A DNA stretch of 64,000 bases from Leptolinea sp. UBA5203 (GTDB lineage: Bacteria > Chloroflexota > Anaerolineae > Anaerolineales > Anaerolineaceae), in NCBI GenBank assembly GCA_002412765.1, contig DHVR01000030.1, positions 62,001-126,000 on the forward strand, written 5' to 3'. Below the pieces are notes generated by a model. The model made no database searches. It saw nothing but the letters and a program-made list of their open reading frames with translations, and had not been told where the DNA came from. A program made the position numbers and the translations under genes. Positions 1 to 6,876 of this stretch are shown here, piece by piece (position 1 is the stretch's first letter; each line of letters begins with the position of its first letter).

Positions 1-615
1 GAAAACAATGTAGAAAACAGGAAGAAAGCAACGATTCAAGATTGCGTGAACTATCATAAGCAATTAATCGATGCGTCCGGTTTGGAAAAAGTGGTAGTGG
101 TTGGACATTCTGGTGCAGGTGCGCTTGCCGCTGCCATCGCAAAAGAAATTACAGATAAAATATGCTCCGTTATTTATATTTCTGCAAACATACCCAAAAA
201 TCATTCTGCTACGGTCGATTCTCTCCCATTCTTACTCCGGGTGATAAACAAACTTGCCATAAAATCACAAGTCAATACAGATTCGCGCCCAATGCAAAAA
301 AACGCAAACATGATCAGAAAATATTTCTGTAACGAATGCGATCAAGAAACATTAGAATTTGTCCTGCGTCAAGAAATGCTGTCCGAACCGTTATGTTTGG
401 CTTTGGAAGAATATGATTTTGATAATTTTCCCAAAATACAACAGGTGTATATTGTATTAACCAAGGATAAAACTCAGACCGTCGCGCAGCAAAAGGAAAT
501 GATGAAGCATTTGGCTGTGGTTGAAAAGAGAGAAATCGAAAGTGATCATATGGTGATGTTGAGCAAACCAGGCGAAATAGCAAATGTGCTCAATGAAGTG
601 CTGAGAAGCGCCTGA
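1..615 (+). CDS. alpha/beta hydrolase fold protein, 5' end cut off by the window
   Basis: The reading frame is open from base 1, so the gene starts outside the window; the GTG at 46 is only an internal codon. The visible 204 residues contain the nucleophile elbow GHSGAG preceded by a hydrophobic strand (VVVV), the classic Ser position of alpha/beta hydrolases, and near the end SDHMVMLSKP, which fits the catalytic His loop. The acid residue is probably in the strand before it. These enzymes hydrolyse esters, amides or lactones in the cytoplasm; the substrate cannot be told from sequence. No signal peptide can be judged because the N-terminus is missing. The next gene follows on the same strand, so the two could be co-transcribed. 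Confidence 0.8.
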   Translation, partial: ENNVENRKKATIQDCVNYHKQLIDASGLEKVVVVGHSGAGALAAAIAKEITDKICSVIYISANIPKNHSATVDSLPFLLRVINKLAIKSQVNTDSRPMQKNANMIRKYFCNECDQETLEFVLRQEMLSEPLCLALEEYDFDNFPKIQQVYIVLTKDKTQTVAQQKEMMKHLAVVEKREIESDHMVMLSKPGEIANVLNEVLRSA

Positions 616-679
616 TAAAAAAACTCTGTTGGATGCAGAGGACTACTACTTTGCAAATGGTAAAGGAGATAATTTCATT

Positions 680-1165
680 ATGACTATTGTTATTTCCCTT
701 CGTGATTTCATTAATGGAATGCAAATGGTTTCGAATGAGGTTCGAGCATATCTGTGCAAGGCCACAGGCGAAATAATACCAGTCACCTATGATGATTTTG
801 ATGTCGTGGAAGAAGGCGATGGTGACTGGAGCGAGGACGATACGTGGAAGCAAGAGTTTTACGAGAAGGTTGAGAAGATTGGTTCGTCTGATGAATATCT
901 GGAACTCCCAAGCCAATATGATATCCACGAATATGCGATTATGGAAAGATTCTGTCTTTCCATTTCAGATGAGAAAATTAGCGATCTGTTTTTGTATAAG
1001 ATTCATGGCTCAGGGGCGTTTCGCCGATTCAAAGAGTTGCTTTATCGCTATGAGATTGAAAAAGATTGGTTCAGCTTCAGAGACGAAGCCTATAAAGAAA
1101 TCGCGATATGCTGGCTTGAAAATCGCGACATTGAATATACCGATGATATGAATAGACGAGGATAA
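680..1165 (+). CDS. UPF0158 family protein
   Basis: A 161-residue acidic cytoplasmic protein. The opening VISLRDFINGMQMVSNEVRAY followed by a 'TGEI' turn matches the start of the uncharacterised UPF0158 family, and the C-terminal part (FRRFKELL, WFSFRDEAYKEIAICWLE) agrees with it; family members have about this length. The ATG at 680 is chosen over an upstream in-frame TTG at 629 because AAAGGAG lies at 662-668 at a workable distance and the family homology starts here. Function is unknown. It follows the truncated hydrolase by about 65 bases. Confidence 0.7.
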   Translation: MTIVISLRDFINGMQMVSNEVRAYLCKATGEIIPVTYDDFDVVEEGDGDWSEDDTWKQEFYEKVEKIGSSDEYLELPSQYDIHEYAIMERFCLSISDEKISDLFLYKIHGSGAFRRFKELLYRYEIEKDWFSFRDEAYKEIAICWLENRDIEYTDDMNRRG

Positions 1166-1177
1166 CGTAAGTCGTAG

Positions 1178-1251
1178 GATGGGTTGAGCCACTGGTTTCT
1201 CAATTACCCCGTATGTCCATGATAGATCATTTTCATTCCGCTCAACCCATC
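1178..1251. repeat. REP-like imperfect hairpin with 12-bp inverted arms
   Basis: GATGGGTTGAGC at 1178-1189 is matched exactly in inverse by GCTCAACCCATC at 1240-1251, with a 50-base loop. GGGTTGAGC-type arms are typical of bacterial REP (repetitive extragenic palindromic) elements. It lies just after the UPF0158 gene and about 90 bases before a decayed RAYT transposase end, the enzyme class that mobilises REPs. Confidence 0.6.
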
Positions 1252-1338
1252 TGCATTGGATTAGAGCGGTTCCTGATATGCAAACCAATTCCATTTGGGA
1301 ATGTCGTGGGTTCGCTGGTATATTATCATTGATAGAAG

Positions 1339-1467
1339 CAAATTAATTCTGTTCAAGATTGGCCAAGGTCCGGTTTCCATCGTTTTGTTAAAGCTGGCGT
1401 GATTGAGAAGGATTGGGGAAAATGCACTGAAAATTCATTTAAAAATATGGTGTGTGGTGAAGCATGA
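1339..1467 (+). pseudogene. remnant of a REP-associated tyrosine transposase (RAYT), C-terminal end only
   Basis: The frame starting at 1339 reads DWPRSGFHRFVKAGVIEKDW between about 1357 and 1416, close to the strongly conserved C-terminal signature of RAYT proteins (DWP-x-SSFHR-x-V-x-x-G-x-x-x-x-DWG). It ends at a TGA at 1465-1467. Directly upstream in the same frame are two stop codons (TGA TAG at about 1330-1335) and no start codon, and the catalytic region of the Y1 transposase is missing, so this is a relic. The stretch 1166-1525 otherwise contains only the REP-like hairpin. Confidence 0.6.
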
Positions 1468-1525
1468 GGGTGGTGGGTCAACGACACAACCTACACGCTA
1501 GTGATTCAACGGCCTATGAATATTT

Positions 1526-2194
1526 TTAGTTATTTTCAGGGCGAGCTAAGAAATCTAATGTATTTAAATATTTTTTGGCTATTTCGGGTGTGTGTGGACC
1601 TTTTTTTGAAATGACATCAAACAATCTATCCATATCTCTAAAATTCCAATCAACACATTTTTGTAAGTTTTTTGTACCATTTTTAAAGGGGATATTTTCG
1701 TATGAAGTAACGCCTACTAATTCTTGATTATTCAATTTCATTTGTGCCGAAGGTGTTAAAACCACCCCTATCCAATCAGTAGTTTCATGCCAACTTGCAG
1801 CTTCATCAACAGCGTAACCCACCATAATATTCGCCTTTGTTGAGTATTCACCATAGCTTATTGCACCACGCAATGGCAATTCGAGCTCAAGTGCATATGG
1901 AAGCAACCACGCACAAATTTTTGCATGAATTTCAATTACTACGTTAGAAGGTCCTGATGTAAACAATACAATTGTGTCTGAAACACTTATTACCTTCGTT
2001 ATTTCTTCTTTTCCTCTTAACTCTTCTATATTTGAATATTCCTGAGAAATAATTTTTGCTTTTTCCATAGTTTCATTAATAAGGGAAAATAATGTTTCAA
2101 TTGCAAAATCTGTTTGCTGCCAAATTCCCTTCCAACCCAAAACATCAATAAATGTAACGGCCCCCTTATCTCGTTTTATATCAGGCTTTTTCAT
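1526..2194 (-). CDS. class III nucleotidyl cyclase-like protein
   Basis: A 222-residue soluble protein. In order it shows FIDVLG (D17, position of the first metal Asp of class III cyclases, FxDIxG), VSDTIVLF (D73, the second metal Asp), LPLRGAISYGE (108-116, like the R-x-GI-x-x-G strand) and MVGYAVDEAAS followed by GVVLTPSA (like YG-x-x-VN-x-A-x-R ... I-x-VS). The order and spacing fit a class III cyclase catalytic core with nothing attached. The transition-state Asn and Arg positions appear to be Asp130 and Ser134, so activity or substrate may differ from adenylate cyclases. Its ATG overlaps the stop of the upstream gene by four bases (ATGA), showing translational coupling. Function as a cyclase is inferred only. 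Confidence 0.5.
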   Translation of the reverse strand: MKKPDIKRDKGAVTFIDVLGWKGIWQQTDFAIETLFSLINETMEKAKIISQEYSNIEELRGKEEITKVISVSDTIVLFTSGPSNVVIEIHAKICAWLLPYALELELPLRGAISYGEYSTKANIMVGYAVDEAASWHETTDWIGVVLTPSAQMKLNNQELVGVTSYENIPFKNGTKNLQKCVDWNFRDMDRLFDVISKKGPHTPEIAKKYLNTLDFLARPENN

Positions 2195-2856
2195 ATTAGT
2201 CCTTCAAATATTCCACGAGGAGTTGACTTTTCACATAATGAAATCCATTCAGCTAAATCATTTAAAGCTTCTTGTATAACTTCCTTGTTCGCACCTTCGG
2301 ATGCTTTAACCCAAACCTGTTCTAGAAATATTCCCAGAGTCCTTGGGTATGAGACTGAGTCATGTTTTAATGCTTCGAAGAGAGCTGGTTTGCCTTTTTT
2401 GTTTGCTTGATTTTCAAATTCACTTCCTCCCTCAATTTTCCATCCATCTACTGTCCGAGTTAGACCATAGTAATCATAATGTCCCCATCGACGAGTGTAA
2501 ATGCGAAAATCAAATTTCTCTCCCATAGTACTATCCTCAGGATCATTGTTTGCATCAGGGTCATCAATAAATTTTAGTAAGTCTTCCACAGGATGAAGAT
2601 GATTATAGAATTCCTCATCTTCTACCGGAACACCACGATTTTCATACATATATTTGTGGTGTTTAGGTACAAGGTCTCTTCGTGTCAATTTCATATGTAA
2701 ATCATGTGCTAATCTTGCCATTTCAGAGGTTCGATCATATTGTTCTTTAAAATCTTTCCCTTCATCCTTAAAATATTCGTGTGATTGATCAACCAATACG
2801 CGAAGATCATTATATAAACTTTGTTCATCAGTATCTAACTTGATTTTATCAGCCAT
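2191..2856 (-). CDS. uncharacterised protein coupled to the cyclase-like gene
   Basis: A 221-residue, charged, cytoplasmic protein with no membrane segment or signal peptide and no motif I recognise. The N-terminal 80 residues look helical and charged; the middle contains RIYTRRWGHYDYYGLTRT and a WKIEGGSEF strand, suggestive of a small beta domain; the C-terminus is helical. AGGAGA lies just before the ATG. It is the first gene of a two-gene operon, overlapping the cyclase-like gene by four bases. The pair is AT-rich against the neighbouring GC-richer genes, in a stretch with RAYT debris, which suggests horizontal acquisition. Partner or effector of the cyclase is a possibility, not shown. 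Confidence 0.6.
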   Translation of the reverse strand: MADKIKLDTDEQSLYNDLRVLVDQSHEYFKDEGKDFKEQYDRTSEMARLAHDLHMKLTRRDLVPKHHKYMYENRGVPVEDEEFYNHLHPVEDLLKFIDDPDANNDPEDSTMGEKFDFRIYTRRWGHYDYYGLTRTVDGWKIEGGSEFENQANKKGKPALFEALKHDSVSYPRTLGIFLEQVWVKASEGANKEVIQEALNDLAEWISLCEKSTPRGIFEGLI

Positions 2857-3157
2857 TCTATTCTCCTATTGTTCAGTAATTACGTGAATAAGGATAGTAC
2901 TAATATACAGGATTTCAATAATTTAAGATGAGAAATCGGTAGTAACTATTTTGGAGATGATATGATCGTTAATCAGTAAGGATATTCTCTCTTACTAGCT
3001 CCCGCCTAGTGTGTGAACCTTTTTTACATCCAGATAATTATTAATAAAACAATATATATTATAAAAGATTTCTCCCTGTTCTTTTTTATTCAATCCATTT
3101 CCCCGCAAAATAACCTATGTTACAATCCCTCCTATCAAACTCCAAGTAGGCAGGCCC
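2857..3157. other. intergenic region without recognised features
   Basis: About 300 AT-rich bases between a leftward and a rightward gene, so it should hold two promoters. TTACAAT at 3120-3126 could serve as a -10 element for the membrane protein gene, but no convincing -35 element lies at the right distance. No repeat, RNA gene or small coding frame was recognised. Confidence 0.4.
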
Positions 3158-3817
3158 ATGAAACGCAGTGTATACATCCAGGATAAAATCACCGCCTTGC
3201 GATCACCTGCCGGGGTGATGATGCTGCTGTTTTCGTTGGTGGCTGGGCTGTTCCTCATCCTCACCGGTCCCTCACTGCATCTGGCCTGGAATCATCAAAC
3301 CAAAGGCATGGTCAAGGATTTTCAAACCCTGACCGAGGACGGCATCCAGAGCCACCATTTCCAGGCGGTCTATCTTTTCGGCTGGGTAAGCTACGATCAA
3401 CGTCTGGACCTGATCGGCGATCACAACACGGTCCAGGACCGCATGGTGGTGATGAAGGACGAGACCACACACACCGCAGTGATGATCAAAATCAATAAAA
3501 TGTACGCCATCCGGGAAGCGCAATACGCCAATGTCTACGGCATTCTGCGCACGATGGATAAAGCAAAATATGAGCACTTTATGCAGTTGTACGGCGCCGA
3601 GATCAGCGCGGTACAGGCCGAGGGTTACACCCTGGACGCGCATTACTACATCAATGAGTATGAAAACCTGCCCGATAAGGGAGCGATTCAGGGCATGCTG
3701 ATCTTCGCAGCGGTCAACGGCGGATTGATCCTGATCTGCCTGATCCCCTTCCTGGTGCCGCATCCCGTCACCCTGCGCAAAACAACCAAACGCCGCACGA
3801 GGCAAACAAAACTGTAA
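3158..3817 (+). CDS. two-pass membrane protein of unknown function
   Basis: A 219-residue protein. A hydrophobic segment at about 19-41 (VMMLLFSLVAGLFLIL) and another at about 177-198 (GMLIFAAVNGGLILICLI) bracket a hydrophilic domain of about 135 residues that probably lies outside the membrane. The C-terminal tail is strongly basic (TTKRRTRQTK), consistent with a cytoplasmic end. No motif was recognised. The gene stands alone, GC-richer than the cyclase pair before it, with the hydrolase gene about 270 bases downstream. Confidence 0.6.
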   Translation: MKRSVYIQDKITALRSPAGVMMLLFSLVAGLFLILTGPSLHLAWNHQTKGMVKDFQTLTEDGIQSHHFQAVYLFGWVSYDQRLDLIGDHNTVQDRMVVMKDETTHTAVMIKINKMYAIREAQYANVYGILRTMDKAKYEHFMQLYGAEISAVQAEGYTLDAHYYINEYENLPDKGAIQGMLIFAAVNGGLILICLIPFLVPHPVTLRKTTKRRTRQTKL

Positions 3818-4085
3818 GGTTGGCAGGCCTCCTCGATTTGCAAAAAAACCAATCCCGGATTATAATTTCAATTGTCAGACAACTGAAGGTGAACCACAGA
3901 ACCATCCGATTTTACCGGTGTATCTCTGGGTGCTTTCAACGAAACAAACATTAACATTTTTTCCAGAGGCACATCCCCCTTGGCATCCAGGTGTTATATC
4001 CCCTGAGATTAAAAGGCGCCGGTAATCGGTGGTTTTTTATTGCTTATTGGAAAACCTTATCAATGGATTTTTGGAGATCCGTTCA

Positions 4086-5291
4086 ATGGTAGACGCAACA
4101 ACTTTCAACCAGGTTCAGGAAAAAGTATCGGCATCACGCGAGGATATTCTCAAGTTCTTACGGGACATCATCGCCATTCCCAGCATGAATTCACAAATTG
4201 AGGCCGTCGGCGAACGAATCGGCGAAGAGATGCGCAAGCTGCACTTCGACGAAGTCCGCTTTGATAAAATGGGCAACATCCTCGGACGGATCGGCAGCGG
4301 CCCCCGGGTGATTGTGTTTGACTCCCATATTGATACGGTCGGCATCGGGGATGTGGCCGAATGGCAGTGGGATCCTTTCCTGGGCAAAATTGAAAATGGC
4401 GTCTTCTACGGACGAGGCGCCTGCGACGAAAAAGGCAGCACCCCCGGAATGATCTACGGCCTGGCCATCGCCCGCGATTTGGGCCTTTTGGACGGCTGGA
4501 CGGCGTACTATTTCGGCAACATGGAAGAAGAATGTGACGGTATCGCCCCCAATTCCTTCGTCGAGGTGGACCCCAAGGTCAAGCCCGATATGGTCATCAT
4601 CGGCGAGCCCACCAAAATGCAGGTCTACCGCGGACACAAAGGCCGCATCGAATTTAAAGTGGTTGAGAAAGGCCGCAGTGCCCACGCCGCCAGCAATCAC
4701 CTTGGCGACAATGCCATCTACAAGATTCTACCGATCATTGCCGGTATCCGCGATCTGGAAGAAAAATTAGGCCATGATGCGTTCCTGGGACACGGTAAAA
4801 TCACCGTCTCCGATATGCGCGTGCAGACCCCCAGTTTGAACGCGGTACCCAATGAAGCCGTGATCTACATCGACCGGCGCATGACCTTTGGCGAGACGCG
4901 CGAAGAAGCATTGCAGCAGGTGCAGGCGTTGATCCCCGAAAAAGACCGCGATTCCGTTGAAATTGAAGAGTTGTTTTATGACACGCCTTCCTACAACGGG
5001 TTCGTCTTCCCGGTGGATAAATACTTCCCCGCCTGGGCCATCGAAGAAGAGCATGATCTGGTGCAGGCTGGTCACAAAGCCCGCCAATTGATGGGCTATC
5101 CCGACAGCGTAGCTGGCAAATGGGAATTTAGCACCAACGGTATTTACTGGGCTGGTAAGGCCGGCATCCCTTGTATCGGCTTCGGCCCCGGCGATGAAGA
5201 CACCGCCCACACCGTGAATGAGAATGTCCCGTTGGATGAGGTCGTCAAATCCGCGGAGTTCTACGCCATGATTACCGGTTTGATTGAATAA
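4086..5291 (+). CDS. YgeY-type M20 family metallohydrolase
   Basis: A 401-residue enzyme of the ArgE/DapE/M20 class, typically a two-zinc amidohydrolase acting on N-acyl amino acids or dipeptides. Metal-binding motifs appear in order: FDSHIDTV (His and Asp), GRGACDEKGS (bridging Asp), NMEEECDG (catalytic Glu and ligand Glu), IGEPT, and a late GFGPGDEDTAHTVNE with the last His. The sequence closely resembles the YgeY group, which in other bacteria is linked to selenium and purine metabolism, but no such partner genes are nearby. The ATG at 4086 has GGAG at 4073-4076; the longer frame from 4029 adds residues unlike the family. A terminator follows. Confidence 0.85.
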   Translation: MVDATTFNQVQEKVSASREDILKFLRDIIAIPSMNSQIEAVGERIGEEMRKLHFDEVRFDKMGNILGRIGSGPRVIVFDSHIDTVGIGDVAEWQWDPFLGKIENGVFYGRGACDEKGSTPGMIYGLAIARDLGLLDGWTAYYFGNMEEECDGIAPNSFVEVDPKVKPDMVIIGEPTKMQVYRGHKGRIEFKVVEKGRSAHAASNHLGDNAIYKILPIIAGIRDLEEKLGHDAFLGHGKITVSDMRVQTPSLNAVPNEAVIYIDRRMTFGETREEALQQVQALIPEKDRDSVEIEELFYDTPSYNGFVFPVDKYFPAWAIEEEHDLVQAGHKARQLMGYPDSVAGKWEFSTNGIYWAGKAGIPCIGFGPGDEDTAHTVNENVPLDEVVKSAEFYAMITGLIE

Positions 5292-5329
5292 TTATTGGTT
5301 GATTAAAACCTTATAGGTAGTGTCCATTC

Positions 5330-5363
5330 AAAAACGGGAGTGAAATTTGCTCCCGTTTTTTTG
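5330..5363 (+). terminator. rho-independent terminator after the M20 hydrolase
   Basis: AAAAACGGGAG (5330-5340) pairs with CTCCCGTTTTT (5350-5360) across a 9-base loop, and the T-run continues after the stem. The stem's own A-tract makes it potentially bidirectional. Confidence 0.85.
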
Positions 5364-5427
5364 TACCTATAAAGAGCCAAGTCCCTCTATACTTTAACTA
5401 TTCGCACAGGAACACTGGAGGGCATCC

Positions 5428-6216
5428 ATGAACACGAACACATCCGAGGTTTTATCAGGGCATAAAAAGGGCTGGCTGCAGGGGATCCTGGCCTTCACAC
5501 TGATCTTAGCCGGTTCCATTTACGCTGTGGACTGGATGAATTATTTCTACCGGAGCGGCAGCGTATACACGGTGTACGCCAAACCGGTGATCACCCTGAT
5601 GGCGTTCATCATCCTGCTGATGGCGGGCCGCAATAAATTGGAAAAGCGGGATTGGACGCTAGTGCTGCTGGCTTTCTGCTGCATGCTGCCCACGGACATC
5701 CTGATGAGCCTGGTGGTGGTCAGCCCGGCGCTGTCGGTTGGGTCGTCGGTGTTCATGATCGGAGGCATCCTTTCCATCCTCGCGCACATCTTCCTGATTG
5801 TGCGCATAGGTAGGGGCTTTGGATATTTCAAACAGTTCCGCCTGTCCGAAGCCTGGCTGCCGGTGCTCATCTACGGCTCCGCAGTAGTGATCTTGTTTGT
5901 TTTATGGAAGGATATCGTGCGCGTGGGTCACGCGGCCATTGCCCCAGCCTACACCGCTTTCTTCTGCACCACCGTCTGGCTCTCCTGGGAAGCCGTACGG
6001 CGCAACTTATTACCCAAACCCAACGCCTGGATGGCCGCCATCGCCGCCACCTGCTGGTACGCCACCGAAATCCTGGGCGAGACCTATAACCTGGGTCTTG
6101 GGACGGTATCGGAGATCACCTTTTGTCTGGTGTGGGTGTTTTACGGCACAAACGTCATCCTGTGGGCATTGAGCGTTTATCGTTGGGTGCCGGCGGTTGT
6201 GAGAAAGAAGAGATAA
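5428..6216 (+). CDS. YhhN-like multi-pass membrane protein
   Basis: A 262-residue protein with about eight hydrophobic segments spread over the whole length, so an integral membrane protein. Short conserved spots recall the YhhN/TMEM86 (lysoplasmalogenase) family: YAKPVITLMAF in an early helix, MLPTDILM at the family's GD-x-L position, AHIFLIVRIG, and FYGTNVILWALS in the last helix. TMEM86 enzymes cleave the vinyl-ether bond of lysoplasmalogens; whether this bacterial protein does is unknown. GGAGG precedes the ATG at a good distance and a TATACT-like -10 lies near 5387. It is a single-gene unit followed by a repeat-rich gap. Confidence 0.5.
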   Translation: MNTNTSEVLSGHKKGWLQGILAFTLILAGSIYAVDWMNYFYRSGSVYTVYAKPVITLMAFIILLMAGRNKLEKRDWTLVLLAFCCMLPTDILMSLVVVSPALSVGSSVFMIGGILSILAHIFLIVRIGRGFGYFKQFRLSEAWLPVLIYGSAVVILFVLWKDIVRVGHAAIAPAYTAFFCTTVWLSWEAVRRNLLPKPNAWMAAIAATCWYATEILGETYNLGLGTVSEITFCLVWVFYGTNVILWALSVYRWVPAVVRKKR

Positions 6217-6245
6217 GAGGGGTTGAATTAAGTATCGGGTTATCC

Positions 6246-6570
6246 GCTCCCTGAGCCTGCCGAAGCGCCCGGCACCTTGAGCCTGCCCAGCACCAGGCAA
6301 GTCGTTCCCTGAGCCTGCCGAAGGGTGAAATTAAACAATATGAATTTGGAATTCACTAGCCGGCTTGGTCGATTTCCGGCTTCGACAAGCTCTCCCCTGT
6401 CGGGGACTTAGCCAACGGGCAAGTCGTTCCCTGAGTTTACCGAAGGGTTTTCCATCCAGCGCCAGGCTTCGACAAGCTCTGCCAACGATGACGCCCGCTC
6501 CCTGAGCCTGCCTGCACTGAGTTCGTCGAAGTGTCGAAGGGTGAAATTGGACAATATGGATTTGGAAATT
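6246..6570. repeat. cluster of CCCTGAGCCTGCCGAAG / CTTCGACAAGCTC dispersed repeats
   Basis: The noncoding gap has several copies of one dispersed motif in both orientations: CCCTGAGCCTGCCGAAG-type units at about 6248-6264, 6307-6323, 6429-6445 (CCCTGAGTTTACCGAAG) and a partial one near 6499, and the reverse form GGCTTCGACAAGCTC near 6379 and 6465. The motif CCTGAGCCTGTCGAAGG and its complement are widespread extragenic palindromes in bacteria. A second, different direct repeat of about 33 bases (AAGGGTGAAATT...ATATG-ATTTGG-AATT) occurs at 6321-6353 and 6537-6570 with a few mismatches, suggesting that a repeat-carrying segment was duplicated. No coding frame was recognised here. Confidence 0.7.
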
Positions 6571-6653
6571 TAATTCATCATAAAAATGTTTTCAGGATAA
6601 GTTGAAAATAATACTTATCGGTGAAATAATTTTGGGGTAAGTGGTCAGGCGCA

Positions 6654-6708
6654 GGGTTTAGCATCCGCATATACCTTTTTCATAAAAAATGTGTCGGATG
6701 CTAAACCC
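6654..6708. repeat. 14-bp inverted repeat, REP-like hairpin
   Basis: GGGTTTAGCATCCG at 6654-6667 is exactly complementary to CGGATGCTAAACCC at 6695-6708, with a 27-base loop containing an A-rich stretch. It lies between the dispersed-repeat cluster and the terminator of the giant gene. The form is that of an extragenic palindrome; there is no T-run next to the stem, so a terminator role is less likely. Confidence 0.6.
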
Positions 6709-6798
6709 CTACATAGAATTGTGATTGTTTCAGATAGAAAAGCCCATTCACTGGAAATGGGGTGACCGCGAGGGTTCGCCCATCCATTTACAACATTC

Positions 6799-6850
6799 AA
6801 AAAAAAATAGGATCACGACCTCCTCTATCAAGGATTTGGCCGTGATCCTA
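6799..6850 (-). terminator. terminator of the giant surface-protein gene
   Basis: Read on the minus strand, TAGGATCACG (6850-6841) pairs with CGTGATCCTA (6817-6808) and is followed at once by a run of nine T. It begins 27 bases after the stop codon of the 3516-residue gene. Confidence 0.85.
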
Positions 6851-6876
6851 CATCTATTTTCTAACTACCCTTATTC

